From contig JAEZYO010000951.1 in NCBI GenBank assembly GCA_023419055.1, positions 1-6,927 on the forward strand: a stretch of DNA of 6,927 nt, given 5' to 3'. The first letter of the stretch is position 1. Each line of letters opens with the position of its first letter. The stretch is from Pseudomonadota bacterium (GTDB lineage: Bacteria > Myxococcota > Polyangia > Polyangiales > Polyangiaceae). The notes beneath the pieces were generated by a model, which was given only the letters and a program-made list of their open reading frames with translations, ran no database searches and was not told where the DNA came from. Positions 1 through 6,218 of the stretch are shown piece after piece. Position numbers and translations under genes: made by a program.

Positions 1-253
1 CCCCGCGGTTATTACCGCGCCGATCCGGCATCATGAGAGTCCGCGCGTCCGCGATGCGGACGAAACCGTTCAGGTCGCCGCGCGGAGAGCAGTCGAGCCC
101 CTCGGGGCCGCTGGTCGCGAACGCCACGAACGGCGACTCCTCGATGAAGCGCGCGTACTCGGGGGTCACGTAGTCGACCTCCTTCGCCGTGGCAGTCTCC
201 AAAGGGACGCCATAAAGGGCTTCCAGCTGCTCGACGCTCTCGATGATCGACAT
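1..253 (-). CDS. Pyridoxamine 5'-phosphate oxidase family protein, N-terminal part (cut by window edge)
   Basis: Only the first 84 residues are visible, and the gene continues past base 1. The sequence begins MSIIESVEQLEALYG and carries FVAFATSGPEGLDCSPRGD (about residues 42-60), followed by GFVRIADARTL and MPDRRGNNR (residues 63-83). These blocks are typical of the flavin-binding split-barrel proteins related to pyridoxamine phosphate oxidase, in particular the branch known as the MSMEG_1061 family. Members bind FMN or a related flavin in the cytoplasm, and the physiological substrate is mostly unknown, so no reaction is assigned. The ATG at 253-251 is chosen because a strong GGAGGAGG lies 5 nt upstream. 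The gene starts 55 bp after the stop of the methionine aminopeptidase on the same strand, so it may be the last gene visible in that transcription unit. The family is clear from the motifs, but the missing C-terminus prevents a closer call. Confidence 0.85.
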   Translation of the reverse strand, partial: MSIIESVEQLEALYGVPLETATAKEVDYVTPEYARFIEESPFVAFATSGPEGLDCSPRGDLNGFVRIADARTLMMPDRRGNNRG

Positions 254-258
254 CGCTG

Positions 259-266
259 CCTCCTCC
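259..266 (-). promoter_or_regulatory. Ribosome binding site of the PPOX-family gene
   Basis: The minus strand reads GGAGGAGG here, 5 nt before the ATG at 253-251. It is a near-ideal Shine-Dalgarno match and fixes the start of the gene. Confidence 0.75.
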
Positions 267-308
267 AACACCGACCGGAAGCAGCTTACTCCTCGACGAC
301 GAGGGTGC

Positions 309-1049
309 CTAGGTCACGACGATCGGGGCGCCCTTCGTCACGATCATCGTGTGCTCGAACTGGGCTCCCAAGCTGCCGTTCGGAGTCCGAAGGGTCCAGC
401 CGTCCCCATCTTCCACGACGCGCGTCGCGTTCGTCGTGAGGAACGGCTCGATCGTCATCACGAGGCCTTCCCAGAGCTTCGTGCCGTCGCGGTGCTTGGT
501 GGTGTTCGGCACGCTCGGCTCCTCGTGAATGTGCCGGCCCACGCCGTGACCGCACAAATCTCGCACCACCTGGAAGCCTCCACGCTTGGCGCGACGCTCC
601 ACGGCGCTCCCGATGTTCCTGACCGGCGCACCCGCGCGCACCTCGGCCATCGCGTCCGCGAGCGCCTGCCGCGTCGTCGAGAGCAGCGCCTGCGCGCGCT
701 GACTCACCTTGCCGACCGCGAAGCTTGCGCCCGTGTCCGCCCAGTAGCCGTCGAGCTCGGCGGACACGTCGATGTTCACGAGATCTCCCTCGCGGAGCAC
801 GCGCTTCTTCGACGGAATGCCGTGCGCGATCGCGTCGTTCACGCTGATGCACGTCGCCCCCGGAAATCCGTACGCGAGCTGCGGCGCCGAACGCGCGCCG
901 TGCCGCTTCAAGATCTCGCGACCGATCGCGTCGAGCTCTTCCGTCGTGATGCCGGGCGCCACGTGCGCCCCCATGGTGTCGCGCGCCTCCGCGACCACGG
1001 CACCCACGCGCTTCAAGGCCTCGACGTCACTCTGATCGCTGATGGTCAT
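309..1049 (-). CDS. map: Type I methionine aminopeptidase
   Basis: This 246-residue cytoplasmic metalloenzyme removes the initiator methionine from nascent proteins when the next residue is small. The pita-bread fold is covered end to end. The five expected metal ligands are all visible: D94 in VNIDVS, D105 in WADTG, H168 in CGHGVG, E201 in TIEP and E232 in FEHT. The substrate-binding histidines are H76 (NDAIAHGIP) and H175 (HIHEEP). The length is close to the usual 250-265 residues. There is no N-terminal zinc-finger or SH3-binding extension, so it is the short bacterial type Ia form. The ATG at 1049-1047 gives the expected N-terminus (MTISDQSDVEALKRVG), but no good Shine-Dalgarno sequence precedes it. 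It lies 85 bp downstream of the OB-fold lipoprotein gene and 55 bp upstream of the PPOX-like gene. Large genomes often carry more than one map gene, so this copy may not be the only one. Confidence 0.97.
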   Translation of the reverse strand: MTISDQSDVEALKRVGAVVAEARDTMGAHVAPGITTEELDAIGREILKRHGARSAPQLAYGFPGATCISVNDAIAHGIPSKKRVLREGDLVNIDVSAELDGYWADTGASFAVGKVSQRAQALLSTTRQALADAMAEVRAGAPVRNIGSAVERRAKRGGFQVVRDLCGHGVGRHIHEEPSVPNTTKHRDGTKLWEGLVMTIEPFLTTNATRVVEDGDGWTLRTPNGSLGAQFEHTMIVTKGAPIVVT

Positions 1050-1134
1050 GTTCGCCCGAGGGTACGCCCGAATCGCCGCTCCGGCCAGTCCGAGCCACGA
1101 GCTCCGCGTCGTAGGCGACCGCCCCGACCCTGCC

Positions 1135-1596
1135 TCAATCTGCGATCGAGCACTCGCGGAGGCTCACCATCGAGACGCCCCGATCCCGTCTGAACCCTAC
1201 GTACATTCCGTCGAGCGTAAGCGTTTGCCCGCGATTGAGCGCAGCCAGTTCCGCGCGGTCGTCCGGCGAGAAGTAGCAGTAAAGGAGCGCGTCGGCCTTG
1301 CCTTCATCAGGGCGCAGCGCGACGTAGGGTGTCTCCTTGTACCCGCTGGTGCCGGTTGCCGTCCCGCCGAAAGGTCCCGACGAGTAGTCCACCTTCACGA
1401 CCTTGCTGCGCCAGTAACCGACCTTTTCCACGCTGCCGGTCACTCTCAACAGCTCGCCATCGTATCTCTCGTCGAGCGCAAGCTCGTTGTTCGCGCCCTC
1501 TGCCGTGAGGGCTCGAATCCTCACCGAGGTTGGACTGCTACACCCCAGGGTGATCACCGCGACCAAGGAGCAACCCGCCACCATCGTCTTCGTCAT
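1135..1596 (-). CDS. OB-fold (tRNA_anti-like) lipoprotein
   Basis: A secreted protein of 153 residues with a short lipoprotein signal. After MTKTM comes a hydrophobic stretch ending in ITLGC, with C19 the likely lipidated residue. The -3 position of the lipobox is Thr, which is off consensus. The mature part has the pattern of the tRNA_anti-like OB-fold family (Pfam PF12869): a residue pair LL then RVTGSVEKVG (about 49-60), a middle strand with LLYCYF (104-109), then AELAALNRGQTLTLDG (115-130) and a closing strand ending RECSIAD. C107 and C149 could form a disulfide. The function of this family is unknown, and the name does not imply tRNA binding. The start at 1596 is preferred because the signal peptide begins there. 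A GTG at 1671 in the same frame would add 25 polar residues before the signal, but it overlaps the upstream stop as GTGA. A decayed sister copy lies at 2428-2881. Confidence 0.78.
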   Translation of the reverse strand: MTKTMVAGCSLVAVITLGCSSPTSVRIRALTAEGANNELALDERYDGELLRVTGSVEKVGYWRSKVVKVDYSSGPFGGTATGTSGYKETPYVALRPDEGKADALLYCYFSPDDRAELAALNRGQTLTLDGMYVGFRRDRGVSMVSLRECSIAD

Positions 1597-1667
1597 GCCG
1601 GGCGCATCCTCTCCTGAAGGGTAACGCGACGCAAGGTCTCGTCCCGAACGGCGTCCCCGCTCGAAGC

Positions 1668-2363
1668 TCACGGCATGTCGCTCGACGGAGACTCGGCGGC
1701 GAGTCGTTCGATCGAGAGCAGCACGGCGAGCGACGTCTCGGCGAGCCTCTCCTTTCCCATCAGCGGCTTGCCGAGATCCGAGAACTTTACCTCGATCTGT
1801 CGGTTCCGGACGCGAGCGACGACCACGTACTCCATTTCCCCCTTCGGCGATTCCAGGCTGAAGGCGTCCGCCTCTTCCCCGATCCCACTCGGAAGCCGTT
1901 CACGGCTCATCCCGCGGCTCTCGCGGTAGGTGCGAAGCAGTTCGAGGAACTCCTTCGCCTTCTGCACGGACTCCAAGGTGCTGACCGCCACGGTCATCCA
2001 GGCGCGACCCGTCGCCGTGCGCAAGTCGAAGAGACACGCGGCCTCCGCCTTTCCCACGTCAAGGAGCCGCCCTTCACCGCTGTCTTGATAGGCGCGCATG
2101 TTGAGCTCCGCCCTCACGATCTGGACTTTTGGCGCGGCGAGAGCTTCAAGCCGCGTTTGCTTGCAGAGGTCGAGCCCGTTCACTGGGTAGAGCGGCCCTC
2201 TCCTAAAGTCCCTCGAAACCGTCGCCAGCGGCTCCTGCAAAGGCGTGGCCGATGCGGCGGGGACTGGCGATGGCGACGTCTCCTTGCAAGCGCCGAGCGC
2301 CATCACCCAGGCGATTAGAATCGCTGCAGCACCGGATCTCAGGCTCTGCACCCGTGGCGTCAT
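1668..2363 (-). CDS. Lipoprotein of unknown function
   Basis: This 231-residue protein has a clear lipoprotein signal: basic MTPRVQSLR, a hydrophobic core AAAILIAWVMA, and the lipobox LGAC with C26 as the lipidated residue. A Pro/Ser/Ala-rich tether (about residues 30-46) links it to a globular domain. That domain has two cysteines, C67 (DLCKQ) and C110 (AACLFDL), that could pair, followed by a helix (about 131-150), GIGEEADAF (161-169) and two beta strands (EYVVVARV and RQIEVKFSD). The layout of an early Cys, a second Cys before a strand, a Gly-Gly-Glu turn and a last strand-helix pair recalls DUF3558-type lipoproteins, but this likeness is weak and is not used for naming. The ATG at 2363 is fixed by GAGGGAGG 6 nt upstream. 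The open frame extends upstream to 2546, but that part runs through the pseudogene and lacks a signal peptide. Its stop overlaps a GTG of the next frame by 3 bases. It probably sits in the outer membrane or periplasm. Confidence 0.8.
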   Translation of the reverse strand: MTPRVQSLRSGAAAILIAWVMALGACKETSPSPVPAASATPLQEPLATVSRDFRRGPLYPVNGLDLCKQTRLEALAAPKVQIVRAELNMRAYQDSGEGRLLDVGKAEAACLFDLRTATGRAWMTVAVSTLESVQKAKEFLELLRTYRESRGMSRERLPSGIGEEADAFSLESPKGEMEYVVVARVRNRQIEVKFSDLGKPLMGKERLAETSLAVLLSIERLAAESPSSDMP

Positions 2364-2369
2364 CGCGGA

Positions 2370-2377
2370 CCTCCCTC
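2370..2377 (-). promoter_or_regulatory. Ribosome binding site deciding the lipoprotein start at 2363
   Basis: The minus strand reads GAGGGAGG, 6 nt before the ATG at 2363-2361. It supports this start over the longer open frame that begins at 2546. Confidence 0.7.
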
Positions 2378-2427
2378 GAGACCCGCTGAACCTAGCACGG
2401 TGCGTCGCCGGCTTAGTATCGCCCGAT

Positions 2428-2881
2428 TCAATCGACGATCGAGCAGTCGTACAGCTTGATGACCGGGACGCCCTTCGTGTACCCGAACGAGCCATAGGTC
2501 CCGTCGAGCGTGGCCGGTTGCCCGCGATCGAGCGCCGCGAGCTCACCGCGGTCGGCGATGTCGAAGAAGCAGAGCAGCATCACGCCGCTTCGCCGTCTTC
2601 GGGGCTCATCGCGACGTGGGGCTTGAGCTCGTAACCCTTGCGCCCAGTCGCCTCCCATCCGCCCGCCGAGTACTCGACGTTCACGACGTCGCGCTTGGCC
2701 TGACCGAGGGTCACGACGGTTCCCGTCACTCTGAGCTCTCGCCCCTCTTACCGCTCGGCGAGCGCGAGCTCGTTGTCCGCGCCGTCCGACGCGAGGGTTC
2801 TGATTCCGACCGCGGTCGGGCTGCTACACCCGAGGGTGATCACCGCGACCAAGGACCAACCCCCACCATCTCGTTCGACAT
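2428..2881 (-). pseudogene. Decayed paralogue of the OB-fold lipoprotein (two frameshifts, one stop)
   Basis: Read on the minus strand, this is a second copy of the lipoprotein at 1135-1596. From the ATG at 2881 the first frame fails within about 14 codons because one base is missing near 2857-2866 (GTGGCGGGTTG in the intact copy, GTGGGGGTTG here). In the shifted frame the copy reads VAVITLGCSSP, then NELALAER, then a TAA at 2750-2748 where the intact gene has a Tyr codon, then LRVTGTVV and GYELKPHVAMSPEDGEA. A second one-base loss near 2581-2590 breaks the frame again. The last part is open to the TGA at 2430-2428 and ends KLYDCSIVD, against RECSIAD in the intact copy. In the final 42 residues 23 match by hand alignment. 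The stretch TGGTCGCGGTGATCACCCT is identical in both copies. The upstream leader CCCTTCAGG is shared too, so the duplication included the ribosome binding region. The product cannot be a complete protein. Sequencing error is possible, but three separate lesions make it unlikely. Confidence 0.87.
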
Positions 2882-2930
2882 GCCGCCGGCCATACTCACC
2901 TGAAGGGTGAGAGCGGCGCAAGACAACTCG

Positions 2931-3986
2931 CTATCGCGCCGTGCTCCGCGTCCGGAACTCGCTCGGCCCCTCGCCTTCCCAGCGCTTGAACGCGCGGTAG
3001 AACGAGCTCGGCTCCGAGTAGCCGAGCAGGAACGCGACCTCGCTCACCGAGAGCTCGGGATCTCGGAGGTAGCTCCGCGCGAGCTCTTGCCTGACTCCGT
3101 CGAGGAGCTCGGCGAAGGTGTGCCCCTCCGCCTTGAGGTGGCGCTGCAGCGAGCGCTCACTCAGCGCGAGCCGGCGCGCGATCTCGAGTTGATTGGGCTC
3201 ACCCGAGGAGAGCGCCGAGCCGAGCTCGCGTCGGACGCGCGCGGCGAGTGACGTCTTCTCCGGGAAGGTCTTCGCGAGCGCGAGCGCGTGACGATCGAGG
3301 TACTCGTAGAGCGCCGGATCGCGCCCCACCATCGGGCGCTCGAGCGCGCTCCGCGAGAGCTCGAGCCGCGTCTCGGGCGCGTCGAAGCGCACCGGGCAGC
3401 GGAAGATCTCGTCGTGAATCGAGCGATCGCGCGGGGCCGAGTGTTGGAACCAGACCTCGAGCGCGACCGGCTCTTCCGGCGGAACCCCGGTCAGTTGTCG
3501 CAGCAGCACCACGGTCGAAGCCGGCGCGTACTCCGGGAGCACGCGCGTGCGAGCGATGCGCTCGTCGAACACACGATGGATCACCGTTCGATCCGCCTCG
3601 TCCTCGATCTCCGGGACGTACGGATCGCCGAACAAGGTTCCGTAGCGCCGGATCGACGCGATCACCGCGCGCGCGTTCGGCGCGTGCAGCATGGCCCAAC
3701 CGACGACGCCGAGCTCACCGATCACCGCCTGCCGTCCGAGCGTCACGCCGAGCGTCTCGGACGACGGCAACTCCGCGAGCGCCTCCCAGACGACGGTCTG
3801 CGCTTCGAGCGGCACCTTCGCGTCGGGATCGTCGAGCTGTCCCTCTCGCAGGCCCATGCGCTCGAGCAGCTGCGCGCGGTCGACACCCATCGAAAGCGCG
3901 AGGTTGAAGGTGGCGCGCACCGGCCCGGCAAGGATGAGCGGGCCGGGGGTGGCGGGCAAAGACAAGCCGTTGGCGTCCTCGGTCAT
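2931..3986 (-). CDS. AraC-family transcriptional regulator with arabinose-binding-like N-terminal domain
   Basis: A cytoplasmic DNA-binding protein of 351 residues. Residues about 25-215 match the pattern of the PF12625-type N-terminal domain (often called Arabinose_bd) found in OruR- and ArgR-like AraC regulators. It shows VDRAQLLERMGL, ELGVVGWAMLHAPN and the late motif EIFRCPVRFDAPETRLELSRSALERPM. Residues 245-345 are the AraC DNA-binding domain. The first helix-turn-helix is LEIARRLALSERSLQRHLKAEG (268-288) and the second SVSEVAFLLGYSEPSSFYRAF (313-333), closing with the family signature GPSEFR. The length is typical for this subfamily, which senses small effectors. The ATG at 3986 starts the protein; no clear Shine-Dalgarno sequence is seen. 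It is divergent from the cytochrome c gene across 61 bp, which suggests that it controls that gene. The effector is unknown. Confidence 0.93.
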   Translation of the reverse strand: MTEDANGLSLPATPGPLILAGPVRATFNLALSMGVDRAQLLERMGLREGQLDDPDAKVPLEAQTVVWEALAELPSSETLGVTLGRQAVIGELGVVGWAMLHAPNARAVIASIRRYGTLFGDPYVPEIEDEADRTVIHRVFDERIARTRVLPEYAPASTVVLLRQLTGVPPEEPVALEVWFQHSAPRDRSIHDEIFRCPVRFDAPETRLELSRSALERPMVGRDPALYEYLDRHALALAKTFPEKTSLAARVRRELGSALSSGEPNQLEIARRLALSERSLQRHLKAEGHTFAELLDGVRQELARSYLRDPELSVSEVAFLLGYSEPSSFYRAFKRWEGEGPSEFRTRSTAR

Positions 3987-4047
3987 CGTGAAAAGGGGAC
4001 TCGGACCGCATTATCTCCTGACGCTCGACGCGCACGAGAACGCTCGC
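3987..4047. promoter_or_regulatory. Divergent intergenic region between regulator and cytochrome c gene
   Basis: These 61 bp must carry upstream signals for both genes unless their promoters lie inside the neighbouring coding regions. On the minus strand GATAAT (4015-4010) is close to a -10 box and lies 24 bp before the regulator ATG, but no matching -35 box is seen 17 bp further up. The plus strand has no convincing -10 or -35 pair and no good ribosome binding site before the ATG at 4048. No clear operator palindrome is visible. Confidence 0.35.
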
Positions 4048-5277
4048 ATGGCCCGCAAAATCCTCAAGGTAATCGCCGCTTTCTCTCTCCTCCTCGTCCT
4101 CTTGGCCGCCGCCTTCGTGGTTTACGCGGGCTGGCGCTGGGACGCGCCGGTCGAAGCCAGCCTCCCTCCGATTCGAGCCGACCGCTCCCCGGCCGCGGTC
4201 GCGCGTGGCGCCGCCATCTTTCACTCCACCTGCGAGGTCTGCCATCGAGGCCCCGGTAGTGAGCGTGTCTCGGGCGCCCCCGTCACGGACGCGCCTGCCT
4301 TCCTGGGTTCGTTTCACGCGCCGAACCTCACCACTCACCCCCAGGCAGGGATCGGTTCGTACCGCGATGAAGAGCTCGCTCGCCTCCTCCGCTACGGAGT
4401 GAACCGTCACGGTCACCGCTCGCTCATGCCCACCTACGCGATGGGCGACGCGGACGTCGCCGCCTTGCTCGGCTTCTTGCGCTCCGATGACCCGCTCTTT
4501 CGCGCCGATCCCAAGCCTTCGCCGCCGTCGCGTTTGAGCGCGCTCGGCAAGGCGGTGCTCGTGCTGTCCGGCAGCGCCGATCTCCCCGATCGTCCCACGA
4601 GCGGCGTACCGGTTCCGCCCCGGCAAGCCACTACGGAGTACGGTCGCTACCTCGCGGTCGCGGTCTTCGACTGCATCGGTTGTCACTCTCCCGGGTTCGG
4701 AGCGAAAGAGCCCGAAGCCGAGGACGCGTTCGTCGGCGGCTTCGAGTTCCAGGATCCGAGCGGTCGTCCCGTAACGTCGCGCAACCTCACCCCGCACGAG
4801 ACCGGCCTCGCGCACTATTCGCGCGACGATCTCGCCCGCGCCTTGAAGAGCGGCCTGCGCCCGGACGGCAGCGTGCTTTCGGCGCCGATGCCCCTCTTCC
4901 GAGGTCTCGAGGACGTCGAAATCGACGCGCTCCACGTCTACCTGAAGAGCCTGCCGGCGCGACCCGCCGAGGGCGACGCGCGCACTCCCGCGCTGCGCCC
5001 CGCCTCTACGCCGAAGCCCGCGAGCCCCGCCGAACGCTTCAGCTCGCTCGGCTGCGTCGCCTGTCACGGCAAGGGCGCGCATCACGAAGGCGCCCTCGCT
5101 CGCGTGGCGGAGAAGACCCCGCTCGAGCTCGCGCGCTGGATCCGAAACCCGGAGCTGACGCTCCCCGGCACGCCCATGCCGAGCTACGCCACGGTGCTCG
5201 ACGACGCTGCCGCGCTCGAGCTCGCGACCTGGGTGCGCGATGGCGGGCCGAAGCAGCTCGCCGCGGTGACGCCATGA
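4048..5277 (+). CDS. Membrane-anchored tri-heme cytochrome c
   Basis: This 409-residue electron carrier starts with MARKILKV and one hydrophobic helix (residues 9-28), which serves as an uncleaved anchor or a signal peptide. Three class I cytochrome c domains follow, each with a heme c site: C62-EV-CH66, C209-IG-CH213 and C336-VA-CH340. Likely distal Met ligands are M127 or M132, M281 (SAPMPLF) and M377 (GTPMPSY). Domains one and two resemble the cytochrome subunit of membrane-bound alcohol or aldehyde dehydrogenases and related gluconate-dehydrogenase-type enzymes. Domain two shows GRYLA, CIGCH, FVGGFEF, NLTPHETGLAHYSRDDLARAL and VYLKSLP. Domain three is a shorter mono-heme module after a Pro-rich linker (305-327). 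The protein faces the periplasm. No dehydrogenase gene is adjacent in the window, so its electron donor is unknown. The reading frame is open up to 3691, but that extension overlaps the regulator and precedes the signal sequence, so the ATG at 4048 is chosen although its ribosome binding site is weak. Confidence 0.93.
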   Translation: MARKILKVIAAFSLLLVLLAAAFVVYAGWRWDAPVEASLPPIRADRSPAAVARGAAIFHSTCEVCHRGPGSERVSGAPVTDAPAFLGSFHAPNLTTHPQAGIGSYRDEELARLLRYGVNRHGHRSLMPTYAMGDADVAALLGFLRSDDPLFRADPKPSPPSRLSALGKAVLVLSGSADLPDRPTSGVPVPPRQATTEYGRYLAVAVFDCIGCHSPGFGAKEPEAEDAFVGGFEFQDPSGRPVTSRNLTPHETGLAHYSRDDLARALKSGLRPDGSVLSAPMPLFRGLEDVEIDALHVYLKSLPARPAEGDARTPALRPASTPKPASPAERFSSLGCVACHGKGAHHEGALARVAEKTPLELARWIRNPELTLPGTPMPSYATVLDDAAALELATWVRDGGPKQLAAVTP

Positions 5278-5453
5278 AAGCCGCCCTGCTCTCGACCGCG
5301 CGACGCGACGCCAGGGCTCGATTTCTCCCGGCGGAACGCAGGTTCATCGCGGTGCCCTTGCTCGAAGAAGAGCACGCGGAACCTGCGACGGAGCGAGCGT
5401 CGGAGCGGCACGACGATGAGGCGAACGAACCGCCCCCTCGACCTAGGCTCTAG
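5274..5453 (+). CDS. Doubtful 59-residue open frame overlapping the cytochrome stop
   Basis: The ATG at 5274 overlaps the cytochrome stop codon as ATGA, an arrangement typical of translational coupling, and the frame runs to TAG at 5451-5453. The product would begin MKAALLSTARRDARARF and end with acidic and Pro-rich residues (HDDEANEPPPRPRL). It has no domain, signal or membrane segment that I recognise. The high Arg and Glu content is also what a non-coding frame in GC-rich DNA yields. It could be a real small protein, the degraded start of a lost gene, or chance. Confidence 0.25.
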   Translation: MKAALLSTARRDARARFLPAERRFIAVPLLEEEHAEPATERASERHDDEANEPPPRPRL

Positions 5454-5621
5454 TCACCTCGACCACGATACCCTGCTCTTTCAGCGCCCCCCGCAACATG
5501 CCGCTCTGGACCTGCGAGGGCTGTGTCTTCTGGCAGGCCGCGCCCTACGAAGCGATCGAAGCGCTACCCGCCATGCAAGCTCGTACCTTCTGAGCTCTGC
5601 TGCGCGCTGCTCACCAAACGT
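5454..5621. other. Non-coding stretch between convergent genes, with short open frames on both strands
   Basis: No convincing gene is seen here. On the plus strand ATG 5498 opens 31 codons to TGA at 5593, including WTCEGCVFWQ with a CxxC pair. On the minus strand an open stretch from about 5544 to the TAG at 5445 reads QVQSGMLRGALKEQGIVV and then EVTRA. It looks more protein-like than most shadow frames but has a stop just upstream and no ribosome binding site. Either could be the worn end of a former gene. No T-run terminator is seen between the two convergent neighbours. Confidence 0.4.
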
Positions 5622-6140
5622 TCACCCCTTCTGCGCGGAGCGCACGCGCAGCATGCGAGCGATGAAGACGCCGAGCAGGGCAGCGAGCGACACCAGCACC
5701 GCCGGCAGGAACCACGGGCCCAACACTTCGCGCCCGCCGAGCGCGGGGCTCACCGATCCGTAGAAGATGATCGCGAAGGTCATGGTCACGAAGAGCTTCG
5801 CGCCGAGCACGAACTGGCGCCCCGTCCGGTAGAGCGCCGCGGCGTTCTCGCGCGTGACGATCGTCGGGTAGTTGTAGATCTGCGGGTAGCGTTGCAAGAC
5901 GCTGAGCCCGAGGTAGAGGACGACGCCGAGCGCGGGGAGCAGGAGCAATGAAGACGGCGCGCCCCAGGCGTCGGCACGGCCGTCCGCTCCGAAGTGAACG
6001 GGCACCGTCTCCGGCAATCGTGGGACGACGACCGCCGCAAAGACGACGAAGGCGCTGATCAACACTCCACCTATGATCTCGGCGATGCGTTCGCCCGCGG
6101 TCGGTGGGAGCGCGAGCTCGGGTCGATTCGCGGCCAACAT
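5622..6140 (-). CDS. DUF1648 family four-helix membrane protein
   Basis: A 172-residue inner membrane protein. Four hydrophobic segments are visible at about residues 22-40, 63-82, 110-128 and 141-163. Between the first two lies LPETVPVHFGADGRADAWG (42-60), the hallmark of DUF1648 (LPxxVPxHFxxxGxxDxWG), a domain also found at the N-terminus of SdpI-type immunity and signalling proteins. This protein carries only that domain plus two more helices and lacks the later SdpI region, so an immunity role cannot be claimed. A second conserved-looking loop, YPQIYNYPTIVTRENAAALY (85-104), precedes helix three. The ATG at 6140 is supported by TAGGA 7 nt upstream. It is convergent with the cytochrome gene and transcribed away from the repeat region. 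T-tracts 56-80 bp upstream could act as an UP-like element for its promoter. Confidence 0.87.
   Translation of the reverse strand: MLAANRPELALPPTAGERIAEIIGGVLISAFVVFAAVVVPRLPETVPVHFGADGRADAWGAPSSLLLLPALGVVLYLGLSVLQRYPQIYNYPTIVTRENAAALYRTGRQFVLGAKLFVTMTFAIIFYGSVSPALGGREVLGPWFLPAVLVSLAALLGVFIARMLRVRSAQKG
5631..5651. repeat. Perfect 7-bp inverted repeat at the 3' end of the DUF1648 gene
   Basis: CTGCGCG (5631-5637) and CGCGCAG (5645-5651) flank a 7-nt loop. The hairpin lies in the last codons of the gene between two convergent genes. No T-run follows on either strand, so an intrinsic terminator is not claimed. Confidence 0.4.
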
Positions 6141-6190
6141 GCCAAGGTCCTACGCCTCGCCACCGGCAGGCGCCAGGAAGCGGTGAATCG

Positions 6191-6218
6191 GCGGATTTTC
6201 CGGATTTTCACGATTTTT
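6191..6218. repeat. Three phased T-tracts, possible DNA bend
   Basis: The sequence GGATTTTC CGGATTTTC ACGATTTTT places T-runs at 6196-6199, 6206-6209 and 6214-6218, that is 8 to 10 bp apart. Phased A/T tracts at about one helical turn are known to curve DNA. They lie 56-80 bp upstream of the DUF1648 start and directly abut the 42-bp array. Confidence 0.55.

Noticed and set aside
291..304. Hairpin CCTCG-ACGA-CGAGG after the map stop codon
   Set aside because: The stem is only 5 bp and no T-run follows on either strand, so a terminator is not supported.
243..1193. Plus-strand open frame of 316 codons
   Set aside because: It is antisense to the clear methionine aminopeptidase gene. Its Arg/His-rich product matches no family and is typical of a shadow frame in GC-rich DNA.
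2364..2546. N-terminal extension of the lipoprotein at 1668-2363
   Set aside because: The extension lies in a shifted frame of the pseudogene, lacks a signal, and is contradicted by the signal peptide and ribosome binding site at 2363.
3288..4259. Plus-strand open frame of 323 codons
   Set aside because: It is antisense to the AraC regulator, whose two helix-turn-helix motifs fix the coding strand.
3715..5085. Minus-strand open frame of 456 codons
   Set aside because: It runs antisense through the cytochrome c gene and overlaps the regulator. Composition is Arg/Gly/Glu-rich with no motif.
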